DNA of 64,000 nucleotides, taken from contig RPSH01000013.1 of the NCBI GenBank assembly GCA_003946805.1, forward strand, positions 1-64,000, written 5' to 3'. The stretch comes from Bacillus sp. 2B10. Lineage in GTDB: Bacteria > Pseudomonadota > Alphaproteobacteria > Sphingomonadales > Sphingomonadaceae. Shown here in pieces: positions 44,250 to 54,303 of this stretch (the first letter of the stretch is position 1; every line of letters starts with the position of its first letter). Under the pieces are notes generated by a model, which was given only the letters and a program-made list of their open reading frames with translations, was not told the DNA's origin and did no database searches. A program made the position numbers and the translations under genes.

Positions 44250-47087
44250 ATGAGCGACATCGACAACGACAAGCCGAAGCTGGGCACCCGCGCGCCGCTC
44301 GGCCTCAAGCGCACCGTGGAAACCGGCAAGGTGAAGCAGAGCTTCAGCCATGGCCGCTCCAATACGGTGGTCGTGGAGGTGAAGCGCCGCCGTGTGCTGG
44401 GCCGTCCCGGCGAGGAACAGCAGCCCGTCGAGGCGGCTGCCCCCGAAGCAGCGCCCGCGCCGCAGCGTCCTGTACCTGCGCCGGCGGCTCCCGCCCCGCG
44501 TCCGGCGGCCGACAATGCCGGCCTGTCGCGGCTGGAGTTGCAGGCCAAGCTGCTGCGCGAGGCCGAAGAGGCGCGCATGAACGCGGCCGAGGAACATCGG
44601 CGCCGCGACGAGCGCATCGCCCGTGAGGCGGTCGAGGCCGAGCGTGTCCGCGTCGAGGAAAAGACTCGCGCCGCCGCCGAGCCGACGCCGGCTCCGGAAC
44701 CGGCGCCTGCGCCCGAACCGACGCCGGTCGAGGCCGCGCCGACGCCTGCATCCGAACCCGTGGCTGCCCCGGAACCGACCCCGGCACCGACGCCCGCCCC
44801 GGAACCGGTCGCCGCAACGCCGGCGCCTGCGCCGACCCCGGCACCTGCCCCGGTCGAGGCGAAGCCCGCTCCGGCCCCGGCACGCGCCGCGCCGCGTCCT
44901 GCGCCGACGCCCGCTCCGGCACCGCAGCCGATCGTGCTGACCGCCGACCCCAGCCGGCCGGCGCCGCGCCGCTTCACCCCGGTGCAGCGTCCGGAAATCC
45001 CCAAGCCGCAGCCCAAGCCCGAACCGGCCCCCGCTGCCGCTGCCGCTGCCACCCCCGCCGCGACCGCGACCGCGCGTCCCGCCGCCGGTGGACAGGCGGC
45101 GCGTCCGACCCCGTCGGGCACCGGCCAGGCGACGCCGCGTCGCAACGAACCGGCACGTCCCGCACCGTCGCGCGACCGCAAGGGCGACGATCGCCGCCAG
45201 TCGGGCAAGCTGACCGTGACCCGTGCGCTGGGCGACGATGGGGCGCGCTCGCGCAGCCTCGCCGCATTGAAGCGTGCGCGTGAAAAGGAAAAGCGTGGCT
45301 TCGGCGGCCCGCGCGAACCGCAGGTCAAGCAGGTCCGCGACGTGCAGGTGCCCGAGGCGATCACGGTGCAGGAACTCGCCAACCGCATGGCGGAAAAGGG
45401 CGCCGACCTCGTCAAGACGCTGTTCAAGATGGGTTCGCCCGTCACGATGACGCAGACGATCGATCAGGACACCGCCGAGCTGCTGGTGACCGAATTCGGC
45501 CACAACATCGTGCGCGTCAGCGATTCGGACATCGACCTCGCGCTCGACACGACTGAGGACGCGGTCGAGGCGCTGCGGCCGCGGCCGCCGGTCGTCACGA
45601 TCATGGGCCATGTCGATCACGGCAAGACCTCGCTGCTCGACGCGCTGCGCGGTACCGACGTGGTGCGCGGCGAGGCCGGCGGCATCACCCAGCATATCGG
45701 CGCCTATCAGGTGACGATGAAGGACAAGTCGCAGATCACCTTCCTCGACACGCCGGGCCACGAAGCGTTCAGCGAAATGCGCGCGCGCGGTGCCGACGTG
45801 ACCGACATCGTGATCCTCGCGGTCGCCGCCGACGACGGGCTGATGCCGCAGACGATCGAGGCGATCCATCACACGCGTGCCGCCGGCAAGCCGATGATCG
45901 TGGCGATCAACAAGGTCGACAAGCACGAGGCGAACCCGCAGCGCATCCGCGAACGCCTGCTCGAACATGACGTGCAGGTCGAGGAAATGGGCGGCGAGAC
46001 CCAGGACGTCGAAGTGTCGGCGCTCAAGAAGACCGGCCTCGACCAGCTGATCGAAAAGATCCAGCTCCAGGCCGAACTGCTCGAGTTGCAGGCCAACCCC
46101 GATCGTGCCGCCGAAGGCAGCGTGATCGAGGCGAAGCTCGACAAGGGCCGCGGTCCGGTCGCAACCGTGCTGGTTCGTCGCGGTACGCTGCGCGTCGGCG
46201 ACGTGTTCGTGATCGGTGCCGAAAGCGGCAAGGTCCGCGCGCTGATCGACGACAAGGGACGTCAGGTGAAGGAAGCCGGCCCGTCGACCCCGGTCGAGGT
46301 GCTGGGCCTGTCGGGCGTGCCGATGGCGGGCGATCCGTTGCAGGTCGTTGAGAGCGAGGCACGTGCCCGCGAGGTCGCCGAATATCGTCAGGGCGTCCTG
46401 CTCCAGAAGCGCACCACCCAGGCGCCGGCAAGCCTCGAGAGCATGTTCTCGGCGCTCAAGTCGAAGCAGGCGATCGAATATCCGCTGGTGGTCAAGGCCG
46501 ATACGCAAGGGTCGGTCGAAGCCATTGTCGGGGCGCTCAACAAGATCTCGACCGACGATATCCGGGTGCGCATCCTGCATTCGGGCGTGGGTGGCATCAC
46601 CGAGAGCGACGTGACGCTGGCGGCCGCCTCGGGCGCGCCGATCATCGGCTTCAACACCCGACCCAACGCCAAGGCGCGCGAGATCGCCGAGCGGAACAAG
46701 GTGGCGTTCAAATATTACGACGTCATCTACACGCTGACCGACGAAATCCGTGCGGGCATGGCCGGTACTCTCGGGCCGGAAGCGTTCGAAACGGTCGTCG
46801 GCCGCGCCGAAATCCGCGAGGTCTTCTCGGCGGGCAAGCATGGCCGCGCCGCGGGTCTGCTGGTGGTCGAAGGCGTCATCCGCAAGGCGCTCAAGGCGCG
46901 CATCACGCGCAACGACGTCATCATCTACCAGGGTGAGATCGCGTCGCTGCGTCGCTTCAAGGACGATGTCCCCGAAGTGCGCGCGGGCCTCGAATGCGGT
47001 GTCACGTTCACGCAGAACTTCACCGACATCAAGGCGGGCGACTTCCTTGAAACCTACGAAGTCGAACTGCGCGACCGCACGCTGTGA
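44250..47087 (+). CDS. infB: Translation initiation factor IF-2
   Basis: IF-2 places initiator tRNA on the 30S subunit and promotes subunit joining with GTP. The 945-aa protein has a long, low-complexity Ala/Pro/Glu region (residues about 50-330) and an IF2_N helix bundle ([16 protein letters not shown]). The GTPase follows with G1 GHVDHGKT at 453-460, the DTPGH switch and NKVDK. Domain 2 and the C-terminal tRNA domain finish it. The AP-repeat tract is longer than in E. coli, as in many alphaproteobacteria. It overlaps the next gene by 4 bp. Confidence 0.97.
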   Translation: MSDIDNDKPKLGTRAPLGLKRTVETGKVKQSFSHGRSNTVVVEVKRRRVLGRPGEEQQPVEAAAPEAAPAPQRPVPAPAAPAPRPAADNAGLSRLELQAKLLREAEEARMNAAEEHRRRDERIAREAVEAERVRVEEKTRAAAEPTPAPEPAPAPEPTPVEAAPTPASEPVAAPEPTPAPTPAPEPVAATPAPAPTPAPAPVEAKPAPAPARAAPRPAPTPAPAPQPIVLTADPSRPAPRRFTPVQRPEIPKPQPKPEPAPAAAAAATPAATATARPAAGGQAARPTPSGTGQATPRRNEPARPAPSRDRKGDDRRQSGKLTVTRALGDDGARSRSLAALKRAREKEKRGFGGPREPQVKQVRDVQVPEAITVQELANRMAEKGADLVKTLFKMGSPVTMTQTIDQDTAELLVTEFGHNIVRVSDSDIDLALDTTEDAVEALRPRPPVVTIMGHVDHGKTSLLDALRGTDVVRGEAGGITQHIGAYQVTMKDKSQITFLDTPGHEAFSEMRARGADVTDIVILAVAADDGLMPQTIEAIHHTRAAGKPMIVAINKVDKHEANPQRIRERLLEHDVQVEEMGGETQDVEVSALKKTGLDQLIEKIQLQAELLELQANPDRAAEGSVIEAKLDKGRGPVATVLVRRGTLRVGDVFVIGAESGKVRALIDDKGRQVKEAGPSTPVEVLGLSGVPMAGDPLQVVESEARAREVAEYRQGVLLQKRTTQAPASLESMFSALKSKQAIEYPLVVKADTQGSVEAIVGALNKISTDDIRVRILHSGVGGITESDVTLAAASGAPIIGFNTRPNAKAREIAERNKVAFKYYDVIYTLTDEIRAGMAGTLGPEAFETVVGRAEIREVFSAGKHGRAAGLLVVEGVIRKALKARITRNDVIIYQGEIASLRRFKDDVPEVRAGLECGVTFTQNFTDIKAGDFLETYEVELRDRTL

Positions 47088-47692
47088 GTGACGGGCGGCA
47101 GGGGGCGACCCTTGCCGCCACGCTCCGGCCCCGGCTGCGGTTCTGCATAGCTTGGGTGGTCGGCGGGGCGGCGGCATTGTTCGTCGCCAACGCAATATCC
47201 GGCTCGGCGATGCTGATCGTTGTGCCTGTATTCACCATCCTGTGGCCGGCGCTCGTCCTCGACGGCGCATTGCAGGCATGGCGCTTGCGATCCGCAGGCA
47301 TCCCGGCGTTGCTGCTGGTGCTGATGCCGATGGTCACGTTGCCGTTCGCGGCGTTCGCAGCCAACCATGCGCTCTACTGGTCGCATGTCGCACCATCATG
47401 GTTGATGTTGCGGTCCGACCGCGCCGCTTTCGACGCGGGGTTGACCGGTGGTCCGCTGCCGACGGGCACCGGCGGAATGGTGCGTGCCGGATCGCGCACT
47501 GCCTTTCGCACCATCATCGGTTTCGACGGCGACTGGGCGGCGATCGTCCACGATCCGACCGACCGCATCGCCGCCGCGCGCGGCTGGAACGGCGGGCCGG
47601 TCGCTGCCGACATTCGCCGCATATTTCCCAACAGCCAGACCATCTGGTGCCAGCGACTCGACAGCCACTGGTTCCACTGTCAATTCGGTTAG
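47084..47692 (+). CDS. Membrane protein between infB and rbfA, function unknown
   Basis: The 202-aa protein has three or four hydrophobic helices in residues 15-100 (FCIAWVVGGAAALFVANAI, MLIVVPVFTILWPALVLDG, IPALLLVLMPMVTLPFAAFAA). A polar C-terminal half contains two cysteines (TIWCQRLDSHWFHCQFG). The GTG at 47084 overlaps the infB TGA (GTGA), so it is coupled to infB. The family is not recognised. A membrane protein in this translation operon is unusual and may be specific to sphingomonads. Confidence 0.75.
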   Translation: MSDGRQGATLAATLRPRLRFCIAWVVGGAAALFVANAISGSAMLIVVPVFTILWPALVLDGALQAWRLRSAGIPALLLVLMPMVTLPFAAFAANHALYWSHVAPSWLMLRSDRAAFDAGLTGGPLPTGTGGMVRAGSRTAFRTIIGFDGDWAAIVHDPTDRIAAARGWNGGPVAADIRRIFPNSQTIWCQRLDSHWFHCQFG

Positions 47693-47695
47693 ATC

Positions 47696-48103
47696 ATGTC
47701 AGACACCACGCCCGAAACCCGCTCCGTCCGCCTGCTGCGCGTCGGCGAACAGGTCCGCCACATCCTGTCCGAAATCCTCGCGCGCGGCGACGTGCATGAC
47801 GACGTGCTCGAAAAACACCTCGTCTCGGTCACCGAAGTCCGCATGTCGCCCGACCTGCGCCATGCGACGGTGTTCGTGAAGCCGCTGCTGGGCAAAGACG
47901 AGGACGCGGTGCTGAAAGCGCTGCGCACCAACACCGCCTATCTCCAGTCGGAGGTCGCGCGGCGGGTGAACCTGAAATATGCCGCGAAGCTCAAGTTCCT
48001 GATCGACGAGAGCTTCGACGAGGGTACCCGCATCGACCAGTTGCTGCGCGATCCCAAGGTCGCCCGCGATCTTGAATCCGGCGAGGGCGGGGCCGAGGAC
48101 TGA
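47696..48103 (+). CDS. rbfA: 30S ribosome-binding factor RbfA
   Basis: RbfA binds the 30S subunit during late assembly and in cold adaptation. The 135-aa protein has the KH-like fold motifs [38 protein letters not shown] and [14 protein letters not shown]. It lies between the membrane protein gene and tdk, as part of the same run. It starts 3 bp after the previous stop. Confidence 0.95.
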   Translation: MSDTTPETRSVRLLRVGEQVRHILSEILARGDVHDDVLEKHLVSVTEVRMSPDLRHATVFVKPLLGKDEDAVLKALRTNTAYLQSEVARRVNLKYAAKLKFLIDESFDEGTRIDQLLRDPKVARDLESGEGGAED

Positions 48104-48679
48104 GTGGCCAAGCTCTATTTCTACTACGCGTCGATGAACGCGGGCAAATCGACGACGCTGCTGCAGGCCGATTTCAACTATCGTGAGCGTGGCCTCACGA
48201 CGATGCTGTTCACCGCCGCGATCGACACGCGCGAGGGCGCGGGCACGATCGGTTCGCGCATCGGCCTGTCGGCGCCCGCGACGCCCTTCGATTCCGATAC
48301 CGACCTGCTGGAAACCGTCGCCGCGCAGCACCGCCAGCACGCGGTGGGCTGCGTACTGGTCGACGAGGCGCAGTTCCTGTCGCCGGGACAGGTAGACCAG
48401 CTCGCGCAGGTCGCCGACGATCTCGGCGTACCCGTGCTCGCTTACGGCCTGCGCACCGATTTCCGCGGGAGCCTGTTTCCGGGGTCGGCACGGCTGCTGG
48501 CGATCGCCGATGCGCTGATCGAGCTGAAATCGGTCTGCACCTGCGGGCGCAAGGCGACGATGAACCTGCGGGTGGATGCGCAGGGCCGCGCCGTTCGCGA
48601 TGGCCAGCAGACCGAGATCGGCGGCAACGACCGCTATGTCGCGCTGTGCCGCCGCCATTTCTGCGAGGCGATGCACTGA
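48104..48679 (+). CDS. tdk: Thymidine kinase
   Basis: The enzyme phosphorylates thymidine to dTMP (salvage). The 191-aa protein is a type II tetrameric thymidine kinase: P-loop FYYASMNAGKSTTLLQ, DEAQFL as the Walker B-like glutamate block, GLRTDFRGSLFPGS lasso region and a zinc site (CTCGRKA plus C-terminal CRRHFCEAMH). The GTG start at 48104 follows the rbfA TGA directly. tdk is not part of the rimP-pnp operon in model proteobacteria, so its position between rbfA and truB is notable. Confidence 0.93.
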   Translation: MAKLYFYYASMNAGKSTTLLQADFNYRERGLTTMLFTAAIDTREGAGTIGSRIGLSAPATPFDSDTDLLETVAAQHRQHAVGCVLVDEAQFLSPGQVDQLAQVADDLGVPVLAYGLRTDFRGSLFPGSARLLAIADALIELKSVCTCGRKATMNLRVDAQGRAVRDGQQTEIGGNDRYVALCRRHFCEAMH

Positions 48680-49740
48680 TGCACGGCTGGATCATCATCG
48701 ACAAGCCGCTCGGGCCGGGCTCGACCCAGATCGTGTCGGCGGTCAAGCGCGCGCTGCGCGAGGGCGGTTACGGCAAGCACAAGGTCGGTCATGGCGGCAC
48801 GCTCGACCCGCTGGCGACCGGCGTGCTGCCGGTAGCGATCGGCGAGGCGACGAAGCTTGCCGGACGGATGCTGGATGCGTCGAAGCGGTACGACTTCACC
48901 ATCCGCTTCGGTGCGCAGACCGATACGCTCGATCTCGAAGGGAAGGTGATCGCCGAGTCGCCGGTGCGTCCGACGCTGGCCGACATCGAATCGGCGCTGC
49001 CGCGCTTCACCGGCCCGATCGAGCAGGTGCCGCCGGCCTATTCGGCGCTCAAGGTCGATGGCGAGCGGGCCTATGACCTTGCGCGCAAGGGCGAGGAGGT
49101 GGTGCTGGCGACGCGCAAGGTGACGGTGTTCTCTCTGCAAATCCTCCCCGATACGGAGCATCAGGTCGGCCATGCCCCGCATGGCCGAGGATCGTCCGGG
49201 GGACGATCCGACCTGATGCTGGGGACCAGCGAAGCTGGTGGAGGGGGATCGCCGCCGGACGCAATCGTCGTGGACGCCGACGGCCCCCTCCACCATCCTG
49301 CGGATGGCCCCCCTCCCCGGCACGGGGAGGATCTGGACGAAATCACCCTGTCCGCCTTCGTCTCGAAGGGCACCTATATCCGCAGCCTCGCGCGCGACAT
49401 CGCCCTCGCACTCGGCACGGTCGGCCACGTCACCATGCTCCGCCGCACCAAAGCTGGCCCGTTCGCCCTCGACGTGGCCATTTCGCTGGACAAACTGGCG
49501 GAATTGGGTAAGGGCCACGCGCTTGAAGAAACGCTCCTGCCGCTGGGGGCGGGGCTGGACGACATCCCGGCTCTGTCTCTCGACGCCGATCAGGCAGGGC
49601 GGCTCCGCAAGGGGCTTCGACTGATCGGTCTTGCAACGGACGATGGTCTGGGCTTCGCGATGCTGGGGAAGGTCCCGGTGGCGCTGGTCGAGACACTGGA
49701 CGGGGAAACCCGGGTCGTCCGCGGCTTCAACCTCGAATAG
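48679..49740 (+). CDS. truB: tRNA pseudouridine55 synthase TruB with in-frame repeat insertion
   Basis: TruB makes pseudouridine 55 in the tRNA T-loop. The catalytic Asp43 lies in [12 protein letters not shown], with KVGHGG just before it. The later motifs [16 protein letters not shown] and [15 protein letters not shown] are intact. Between VTVFSLQI and LDEITLSAF, residues about 155-218 are encoded by a palindromic repeat and are rich in Gly, Pro, Asp and His, with no TruB similarity. The insert is a whole number of codons and without stops, so the 353-aa frame survives. It falls between two strands, probably on a surface loop. The ATG at 48679 overlaps the tdk stop. Activity is likely retained but untested. 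Confidence 0.9.
   Translation: MHGWIIIDKPLGPGSTQIVSAVKRALREGGYGKHKVGHGGTLDPLATGVLPVAIGEATKLAGRMLDASKRYDFTIRFGAQTDTLDLEGKVIAESPVRPTLADIESALPRFTGPIEQVPPAYSALKVDGERAYDLARKGEEVVLATRKVTVFSLQILPDTEHQVGHAPHGRGSSGGRSDLMLGTSEAGGGGSPPDAIVVDADGPLHHPADGPPPRHGEDLDEITLSAFVSKGTYIRSLARDIALALGTVGHVTMLRRTKAGPFALDVAISLDKLAELGKGHALEETLLPLGAGLDDIPALSLDADQAGRLRKGLRLIGLATDDGLGFAMLGKVPVALVETLDGETRVVRGFNLE
49139..49332. repeat. R2 palindromic repeat inside truB, carrying a nested R3 element
   Basis: Its outer ends AATCCTCCCCG (left) and CGGCACGGGGAGGAT (right) match the intergenic R2 at 36610-36745, and it shares GGGGACCAGCGAAGCTGG. After the left end and before that block comes the 62-nt R3 element (49158-49219). 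Inserting R3 alone would shift the frame, but the total length keeps it. This is a mobile-looking miniature palindrome in a gene. Confidence 0.85.
49158..49219. repeat. R3 nested three-way-junction element, copy B
   Basis: The outer stem is GCATCAGGT with ACCTGATGC (9 perfect pairs). Inner hairpins are CGGCCATG-CCCCG-CATGGCCG and GGATCGTCC-GGG-GGACGATCC. Relative to copy A (25879-25940), five base pairs change on both sides and loops are identical. Confidence 0.82.
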
Positions 49741-49751
49741 AAAGGACGACG

Positions 49752-50021
49752 ATGTCGATCACTTCCGAAAACCGCCAGGCACTGATCCAGGAACACGGCC
49801 GCGCCGAAGGCGACACCGGTTCGCCGGAAGTCCAGGTTGCCATCCTGACGACCCGCATCCAGAACCTGACCGAGCACTTCAAGACGCATGCGAAGGACAA
49901 TCACTCGCGTCGCGGTCTGCTGATGCTGGTCAACAAGCGGCGTTCGCTGCTCGACTATCTGAAGAAGAAGGACGCGGAGCGTTACACGACGCTGATCGCG
50001 AAGCTCGGCCTTCGGAAGTAA
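49752..50021 (+). CDS. rpsO: 30S ribosomal protein S15
   Basis: The 89-aa protein has the S15 start [30 protein letters not shown] and the C-terminal [25 protein letters not shown]. It binds 16S rRNA in the central domain early in assembly. It follows truB by 11 bp with an AAAGGA site. A terminator hairpin follows, and pnp starts 230 bp later, as in E. coli. Confidence 0.97.
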   Translation: MSITSENRQALIQEHGRAEGDTGSPEVQVAILTTRIQNLTEHFKTHAKDNHSRRGLLMLVNKRRSLLDYLKKKDAERYTTLIAKLGLRK

Positions 50022-50030
50022 CGAAGACAA

Positions 50031-50057
50031 GGGGCGGTCCGACGGGCCGCCCTTTTT
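50031..50057 (+). terminator. Rho-independent terminator after rpsO
   Basis: A GC-rich hairpin GGGCGGTCCGACGGGCCGCCC is followed by a T run (CCCTTTTTCC). It lies 10 bp after the rpsO stop and may attenuate read-through into pnp. Confidence 0.85.
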
Positions 50058-50255
50058 CCATATTAGGCGGCACATTTCCGCCCACGATATTCCCCGCAAA
50101 ACGGGGTATAGGCTTTGCGACCGGACATCCGGCCAAGCCGTCCCGCCGCAATCCGGCGATGCGGGACACCGGGCCGAAACGGCCTGATTCAAGGGGTGGA
50201 CCTCCACCCAAGCTGCCCCGGCGCGCATAGGGCCGCCGGACGCGAAGGAAACGAC

Positions 50256-52607
50256 ATGTTCGATATCAAGAAAAGCACCATGGACCTGGGCGGCAAGACG
50301 CTGACCCTCGAAACGGGCCGTGTCGCACGGCAAGCCGACGGCGCGGTCATCGCGACGTTGGGTGAAACCGTGGTGCTGTGCGCGGTCACTGCCGCACGCT
50401 CGGTCAAGGAAGGGCAGGACTTCTTTCCGCTGACCGTCCACTATCAGGAAAAATATTCGGCGGCGGGCCGCATCCCCGGCGGTTTCTTCAAGCGCGAACG
50501 CGGTGCCACCGAAAAGGAAACGCTGACCAGCCGCCTGATCGATCGCCCGATCCGCCCGCTGTTCCCCGAAGGCTTCTACAACGAAATCAACGTCATCGCC
50601 CAGGTGCTGAGCTATGACGGCGAAAACGAGCCCGACATCGTCGCGATGATCGCCGCGTCGGCCGCGCTGACCATTTCGGGCGTGCCGTTCATGGGCCCGA
50701 TCGGCGCCGCGCGCGTCGGCTATATCGACGGCGAATATGTCCTGAACCCGACGTTGGATCAGGTGAAGGAAGGCGAGCTCGACCTCGTCGTCGCCGCCAC
50801 CGGCGATGCGGTGATGATGGTCGAATCCGAAGCGAAGGAACTGTCGGAAGAGGTCATGCTGGGCGCCGTCGTCTTCGCGCACGATGCGTCGAGGAAGATC
50901 GTGAACTGCATCATCGACCTGGCCGAACAGGCGGCCAAGGACCCGTGGGAGCTGCAGCCCGTCGCCGACCAGTCGGCCGCGAAGAAGAAGCTCAAGACGC
51001 TGATCGGCAAGGACCTGACGGCAGCCTACAAGCTGACCGACAAGCAGGCACGCCAGAACGCGATCAACGATGCCCGTACCAAGGCGCGCGAAGCCTTCGC
51101 CGACCTCAAGGAAAGCGATCCGGCGCAGTATCTCGGCACGCTCAAGCTCGTGAAGAAGCTGGAAGCCGAGATCGTCCGCACCGCCATCCTGAAGGACTGC
51201 CGCCGCATCGACGGCCGCGATACCAGGACGGTCCGCCCGATCGAGGCGATGGTCCACTTCCTGCCGCGTGCGCACGGTTCGGCGCTGTTCACCCGCGGCG
51301 AGACGCAGGCGATCTGCACCACGACGCTCGGCACCAAGGATGCGGAGCAGATGATCGACGGGCTGAACGGCCTGCACTACGAACGCTTCATGCTGCACTA
51401 CAACTTCCCGCCCTATTCGGTCGGTGAAGTCGGCCGTTTCGGCGCGCCGGGTCGTCGCGAAGTCGGTCACGGCAAGCTCGCATGGCGCGCGCTGAACCCG
51501 GTGCTGCCGACCAAGGACGAGTTCCCGTACACGATCCGCGTCCTGTCGGACATCACCGAGTCGAACGGCTCGTCGTCGATGGCGACGGTGTGCGGCGGTT
51601 CGCTGTCGATGATGGACGCGGGCGTGCCCCTGAAGCGCCCGGTGTCGGGTATCGCCATGGGCCTGATCCTCGAAGGCAAGGATTTCGCGGTCATCAGCGA
51701 CATTCTGGGCGACGAGGATCACCTCGGCGACATGGACTTCAAGGTCGCCGGGACCAGCGCGGGCATCACCTCGCTCCAGATGGACATCAAGATCGCCGGT
51801 ATCACCGAGGAGATCATGAAGGTCGCGCTGGCACAGGCCAATGAAGGCCGCGCGCACATCCTGGGTGAGATGGCCAAGGCGCTGGGCGAAACCCGTGGCG
51901 AGCTGTCGGCGCACGCCCCGCGCATCGAAACCTTCACGATCGACAAGTCGAAGATCCGCGAAGTCATCGGTACCGGCGGCAAGGTCATCCGCGAGATCGT
52001 CGCCACCACCGGCGCGAAGGTCGACATCGACGACGAGGGCGTCATCAAGGTGTCGTCGTCCGATCCGGCGCAGATCGAAGCCGCGATCAACTGGATCAAG
52101 GGGCTGGTCGAAGAGGCCGAGGTCGGCAAGATCTACAACGGCAAGGTCGTCAACCTCGTCGATTTCGGCGCGTTCGTGAACTTCATGGGCGGCAAGGACG
52201 GCCTCGTCCACGTATCGGAAATCCGCAACGAGCGGGTCGAAAAGGTCGCCGACGTCCTGTCCGAAGGGCAGGAAGTGAAGGTCAAGGTTCTCGAAGTCGA
52301 TCCGCGCGGCAAGGTGCGCCTGTCGATGCGCGTCGTCGATCAGGAAACCGGTGCCGAGCTGGAAGACAGCCGTCCGGCACGCGAACCGCGCGAAGGCGGT
52401 GACCGTGGCCCGCGCGGTCCCCGTCGTGACGGTAGCGGCCGTGACGGTGGCGATCGTGGTCCGCGCGGCGAAGGCGGCGACCGTGGTCCCCGCCGCGACG
52501 CCGGCGACCGCGGCCCGCGCCGCGACCGTGGCGACCGTCCGCGTCGTGAGGAATCGAAGGATGACGGCGGCAACGCCGGCCTGCCGTCGTTCATCACCGA
52601 CAACTGA
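50256..52607 (+). CDS. pnp: Polynucleotide phosphorylase
   Basis: PNPase degrades RNA from the 3' end with phosphate and is a degradosome core enzyme. The 783-aa protein has two RNase PH domains (residues 1 to about 210 and about 320-550; the second with [34 protein letters not shown]). A KH domain ([15 protein letters not shown]) and an S1 domain ([28 protein letters not shown]) follow. The last 70 or so residues are an Arg/Gly/Asp-rich tail with repeated GDRGPR units that goes beyond the E. coli protein. The ATG at 50256 has GAAGGA 6 bases upstream. Confidence 0.96.
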   Translation: MFDIKKSTMDLGGKTLTLETGRVARQADGAVIATLGETVVLCAVTAARSVKEGQDFFPLTVHYQEKYSAAGRIPGGFFKRERGATEKETLTSRLIDRPIRPLFPEGFYNEINVIAQVLSYDGENEPDIVAMIAASAALTISGVPFMGPIGAARVGYIDGEYVLNPTLDQVKEGELDLVVAATGDAVMMVESEAKELSEEVMLGAVVFAHDASRKIVNCIIDLAEQAAKDPWELQPVADQSAAKKKLKTLIGKDLTAAYKLTDKQARQNAINDARTKAREAFADLKESDPAQYLGTLKLVKKLEAEIVRTAILKDCRRIDGRDTRTVRPIEAMVHFLPRAHGSALFTRGETQAICTTTLGTKDAEQMIDGLNGLHYERFMLHYNFPPYSVGEVGRFGAPGRREVGHGKLAWRALNPVLPTKDEFPYTIRVLSDITESNGSSSMATVCGGSLSMMDAGVPLKRPVSGIAMGLILEGKDFAVISDILGDEDHLGDMDFKVAGTSAGITSLQMDIKIAGITEEIMKVALAQANEGRAHILGEMAKALGETRGELSAHAPRIETFTIDKSKIREVIGTGGKVIREIVATTGAKVDIDDEGVIKVSSSDPAQIEAAINWIKGLVEEAEVGKIYNGKVVNLVDFGAFVNFMGGKDGLVHVSEIRNERVEKVADVLSEGQEVKVKVLEVDPRGKVRLSMRVVDQETGAELEDSRPAREPREGGDRGPRGPRRDGSGRDGGDRGPRGEGGDRGPRRDAGDRGPRRDRGDRPRREESKDDGGNAGLPSFITDN

Positions 52608-52631
52608 TCGGCGCGCTTCGGCGCAAGGGAG

Positions 52632-52661
52632 GGGGGCTCGCGGCGACGCGGGCCCCTTTTT
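52632..52661 (+). terminator. Terminator after pnp
   Basis: A stem-loop GGGGCTCGCG-GCGA-CGCGGGCCCC ends in TTTTT, about 25 bp after the pnp stop. It marks the end of the rimP-pnp run. A half R4 repeat and an R5 motif (CCTCCGCGCCTCCGCGTG) fill the space up to the next gene. Confidence 0.85.
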
Positions 52662-52783
52662 CGTGCGAGTGACTCCGCGGGACCGTATCCCCGCGCAGGC
52701 GGGGATCCAGAGCCACAAGCGGTGCTCCCGCCCCGAACGTCACCCCTCCGCGCCTCCGCGCCTCCGCGTGAACCAAATCCTAC

Positions 52784-53536
52784 CTAAATCCCGGCATACC
52801 AGTCATAGCCGGCGACATCCTCCCAGAAGCCGCCCTTGCCTCCGGCGATCCCGTCCAGCGCCGCCACCGCCTCGATCCGCTCGACATATTTGGCGTGCTT
52901 GTACCCCAGCTGACGCTCGACGCGCAGCCGCAGCGGCGCGCCGTTCGGCACCCCCAGCAGCCGGTCGTTGAGCGCCCACGCCAATATCGTCTGCGGGTGG
53001 AACGCATCGACCAGATCGATCGATTCGTAATAGCGCCGCCCGCCGATCGCGTCGGCGCAGTGGAAAACCAGATAGCGCGCGTCGGCACGCAACCCCGCCA
53101 GTTCGAGCAGCCGCGACAGCCGCGGCCCGGTCCACTTGCCGATCGCGCTCCACCCTTCGACGCAATCGTGCCGCGTGATCTGCTGGCGCGACGGCATCGA
53201 CCGGATCTGGTCGAGCCGCAGCGACAGCGGCCGCGCGACCAGGCCGTCGATCGCCACCCGCCAGTCGGCGAAGCGGTCCGCGACATGCGCGTTGTAATCG
53301 GGCGTGTTCGGATTGTTGGTGCCGTTGGCGCGAAACACCGGCGAGCGCTGCTCGGGCCGGTATTCGACCGCCAGCGCGTCGCGCGCGGTGATCGTGCGTT
53401 GCAGCGTCCGGTGCGCATCCTCCGCCCCGCCCAGCAGCGTCTGTGCCGCCGGCAGCTGCGCCACCCGGTCGCACGCCGCGACCAGCCCGCCGGCCCCGAC
53501 CACCAGCGCCGAACGCCGCGACAGCAATCGGCTCAT
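52784..53536 (-). CDS. Tat-exported molybdopterin-dependent oxidoreductase (MsrP/YedY-like)
   Basis: This 250-aa sulfite-oxidase-fold enzyme has a twin-arginine signal (LSRRSALVVGAGGLVAAC, also a lipobox-like end) for export of the folded protein. The molybdenum cofactor-binding cysteine lies in TRHDCVEGWSAIGKW. The nearby blocks are YNAHVADRFADWRVAIDGLV and NGAPLRLRVERQLGYKHAKYVERIE. The overlap with the membrane cytochrome gene (ATGA) gives a MsrP/MsrQ-like pair. It may act as a methionine-sulfoxide or other S/N-oxide reductase, but the substrate is not proven. The short length suggests one SUOX domain only. Confidence 0.87.
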   Translation of the reverse strand: MSRLLSRRSALVVGAGGLVAACDRVAQLPAAQTLLGGAEDAHRTLQRTITARDALAVEYRPEQRSPVFRANGTNNPNTPDYNAHVADRFADWRVAIDGLVARPLSLRLDQIRSMPSRQQITRHDCVEGWSAIGKWTGPRLSRLLELAGLRADARYLVFHCADAIGGRRYYESIDLVDAFHPQTILAWALNDRLLGVPNGAPLRLRVERQLGYKHAKYVERIEAVAALDGIAGGKGGFWEDVAGYDWYAGI

Positions 53537-54225
53537 TCCGGCACCCGCCAGCGCCCGGTGACCATCGAGCGCACCTCGTTCAGCGCGCCGGCAAGGATCA
53601 CCAGCACCAGATGGACGATCACGAACAACGTGATGCCGCTGGCGGCAAGGAAATGGATCGACCGCGCCGACTGCCGCCCGCCCAACACGTCCAGCAGCCA
53701 CGGAAACGCCGCGTTCAGCCCCGGCGACATGGCGATGCCGGTCGCGATGACCAGTGGCAGCAGCCCGAAGATCACCAGCACATAGCTCAGTTTCTGCAGC
53801 ACGTTGTAATCGCCCGGTGCCTCCGGATCGTGGAACCGGAACGCCAGATGCGCCCGGATGTCCGCCGCCAGATGCCGCCGCGACAGCTCGCCCCGGCGGA
53901 TGCGCAGATCGCGCTGGAAATGCCGGTTCAGCAGGCTCGCGATCATATAGGCGAGCAATCCGAACCCCAGCACCAGCGCGAACGACAGGTGCCAGTTGCG
54001 GGCGAGGGCGAGGTTGTAGGTCTGCGGGATCGTCACCCACCCCGGAAACCGGTCGAACGTTGCCCAAGCATGGTCGAAATTCGCGCCATAGCGTCCCCAG
54101 TACAGCCGGGGATGCGCATTGAGGATCATCAGCCCGCTGCCGATCAGGATGACGACCGCCACCGCATTGACCCAGTGCCACAGCCGGGTGGCCAGCGCAT
54201 GGCGGTGGATCGATCGTGTCGTCAT
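53533..54225 (-). CDS. Cytochrome b/b561-type membrane subunit
   Basis: The 230-aa integral membrane protein has about four helices. Heme-ligand histidines lie in RLWHWVNAVAVVILIGSGLMI (first helix), ARNWHLSFALVLGFGLLAY, and the final HFLAASGITLFVIVHLVLVI. It should pass electrons from the quinone pool to the periplasmic molybdoenzyme that follows it with an ATGA overlap. It resembles the b561 group rather than the six-helix MsrQ. The start is ATG at 54225. Confidence 0.88.
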   Translation of the reverse strand: MTTRSIHRHALATRLWHWVNAVAVVILIGSGLMILNAHPRLYWGRYGANFDHAWATFDRFPGWVTIPQTYNLALARNWHLSFALVLGFGLLAYMIASLLNRHFQRDLRIRRGELSRRHLAADIRAHLAFRFHDPEAPGDYNVLQKLSYVLVIFGLLPLVIATGIAMSPGLNAAFPWLLDVLGGRQSARSIHFLAASGITLFVIVHLVLVILAGALNEVRSMVTGRWRVPE

Positions 54226-54303
54226 GGCCGCACCCTACGATCCGATGGCGGCCTTGCGAAGGGGCGTTGCACCCCGTGTCCGGATCGTGCGTTGGGGACA
54301 GCC

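Noticed and set aside
48679..49740. truB as a pseudogene
   Set aside because: The insert keeps the frame, and the catalytic Asp and downstream motifs remain.
52608..52783. Small gene after pnp
   Set aside because: The gap holds a terminator, a half R4 and R5 repeats only.
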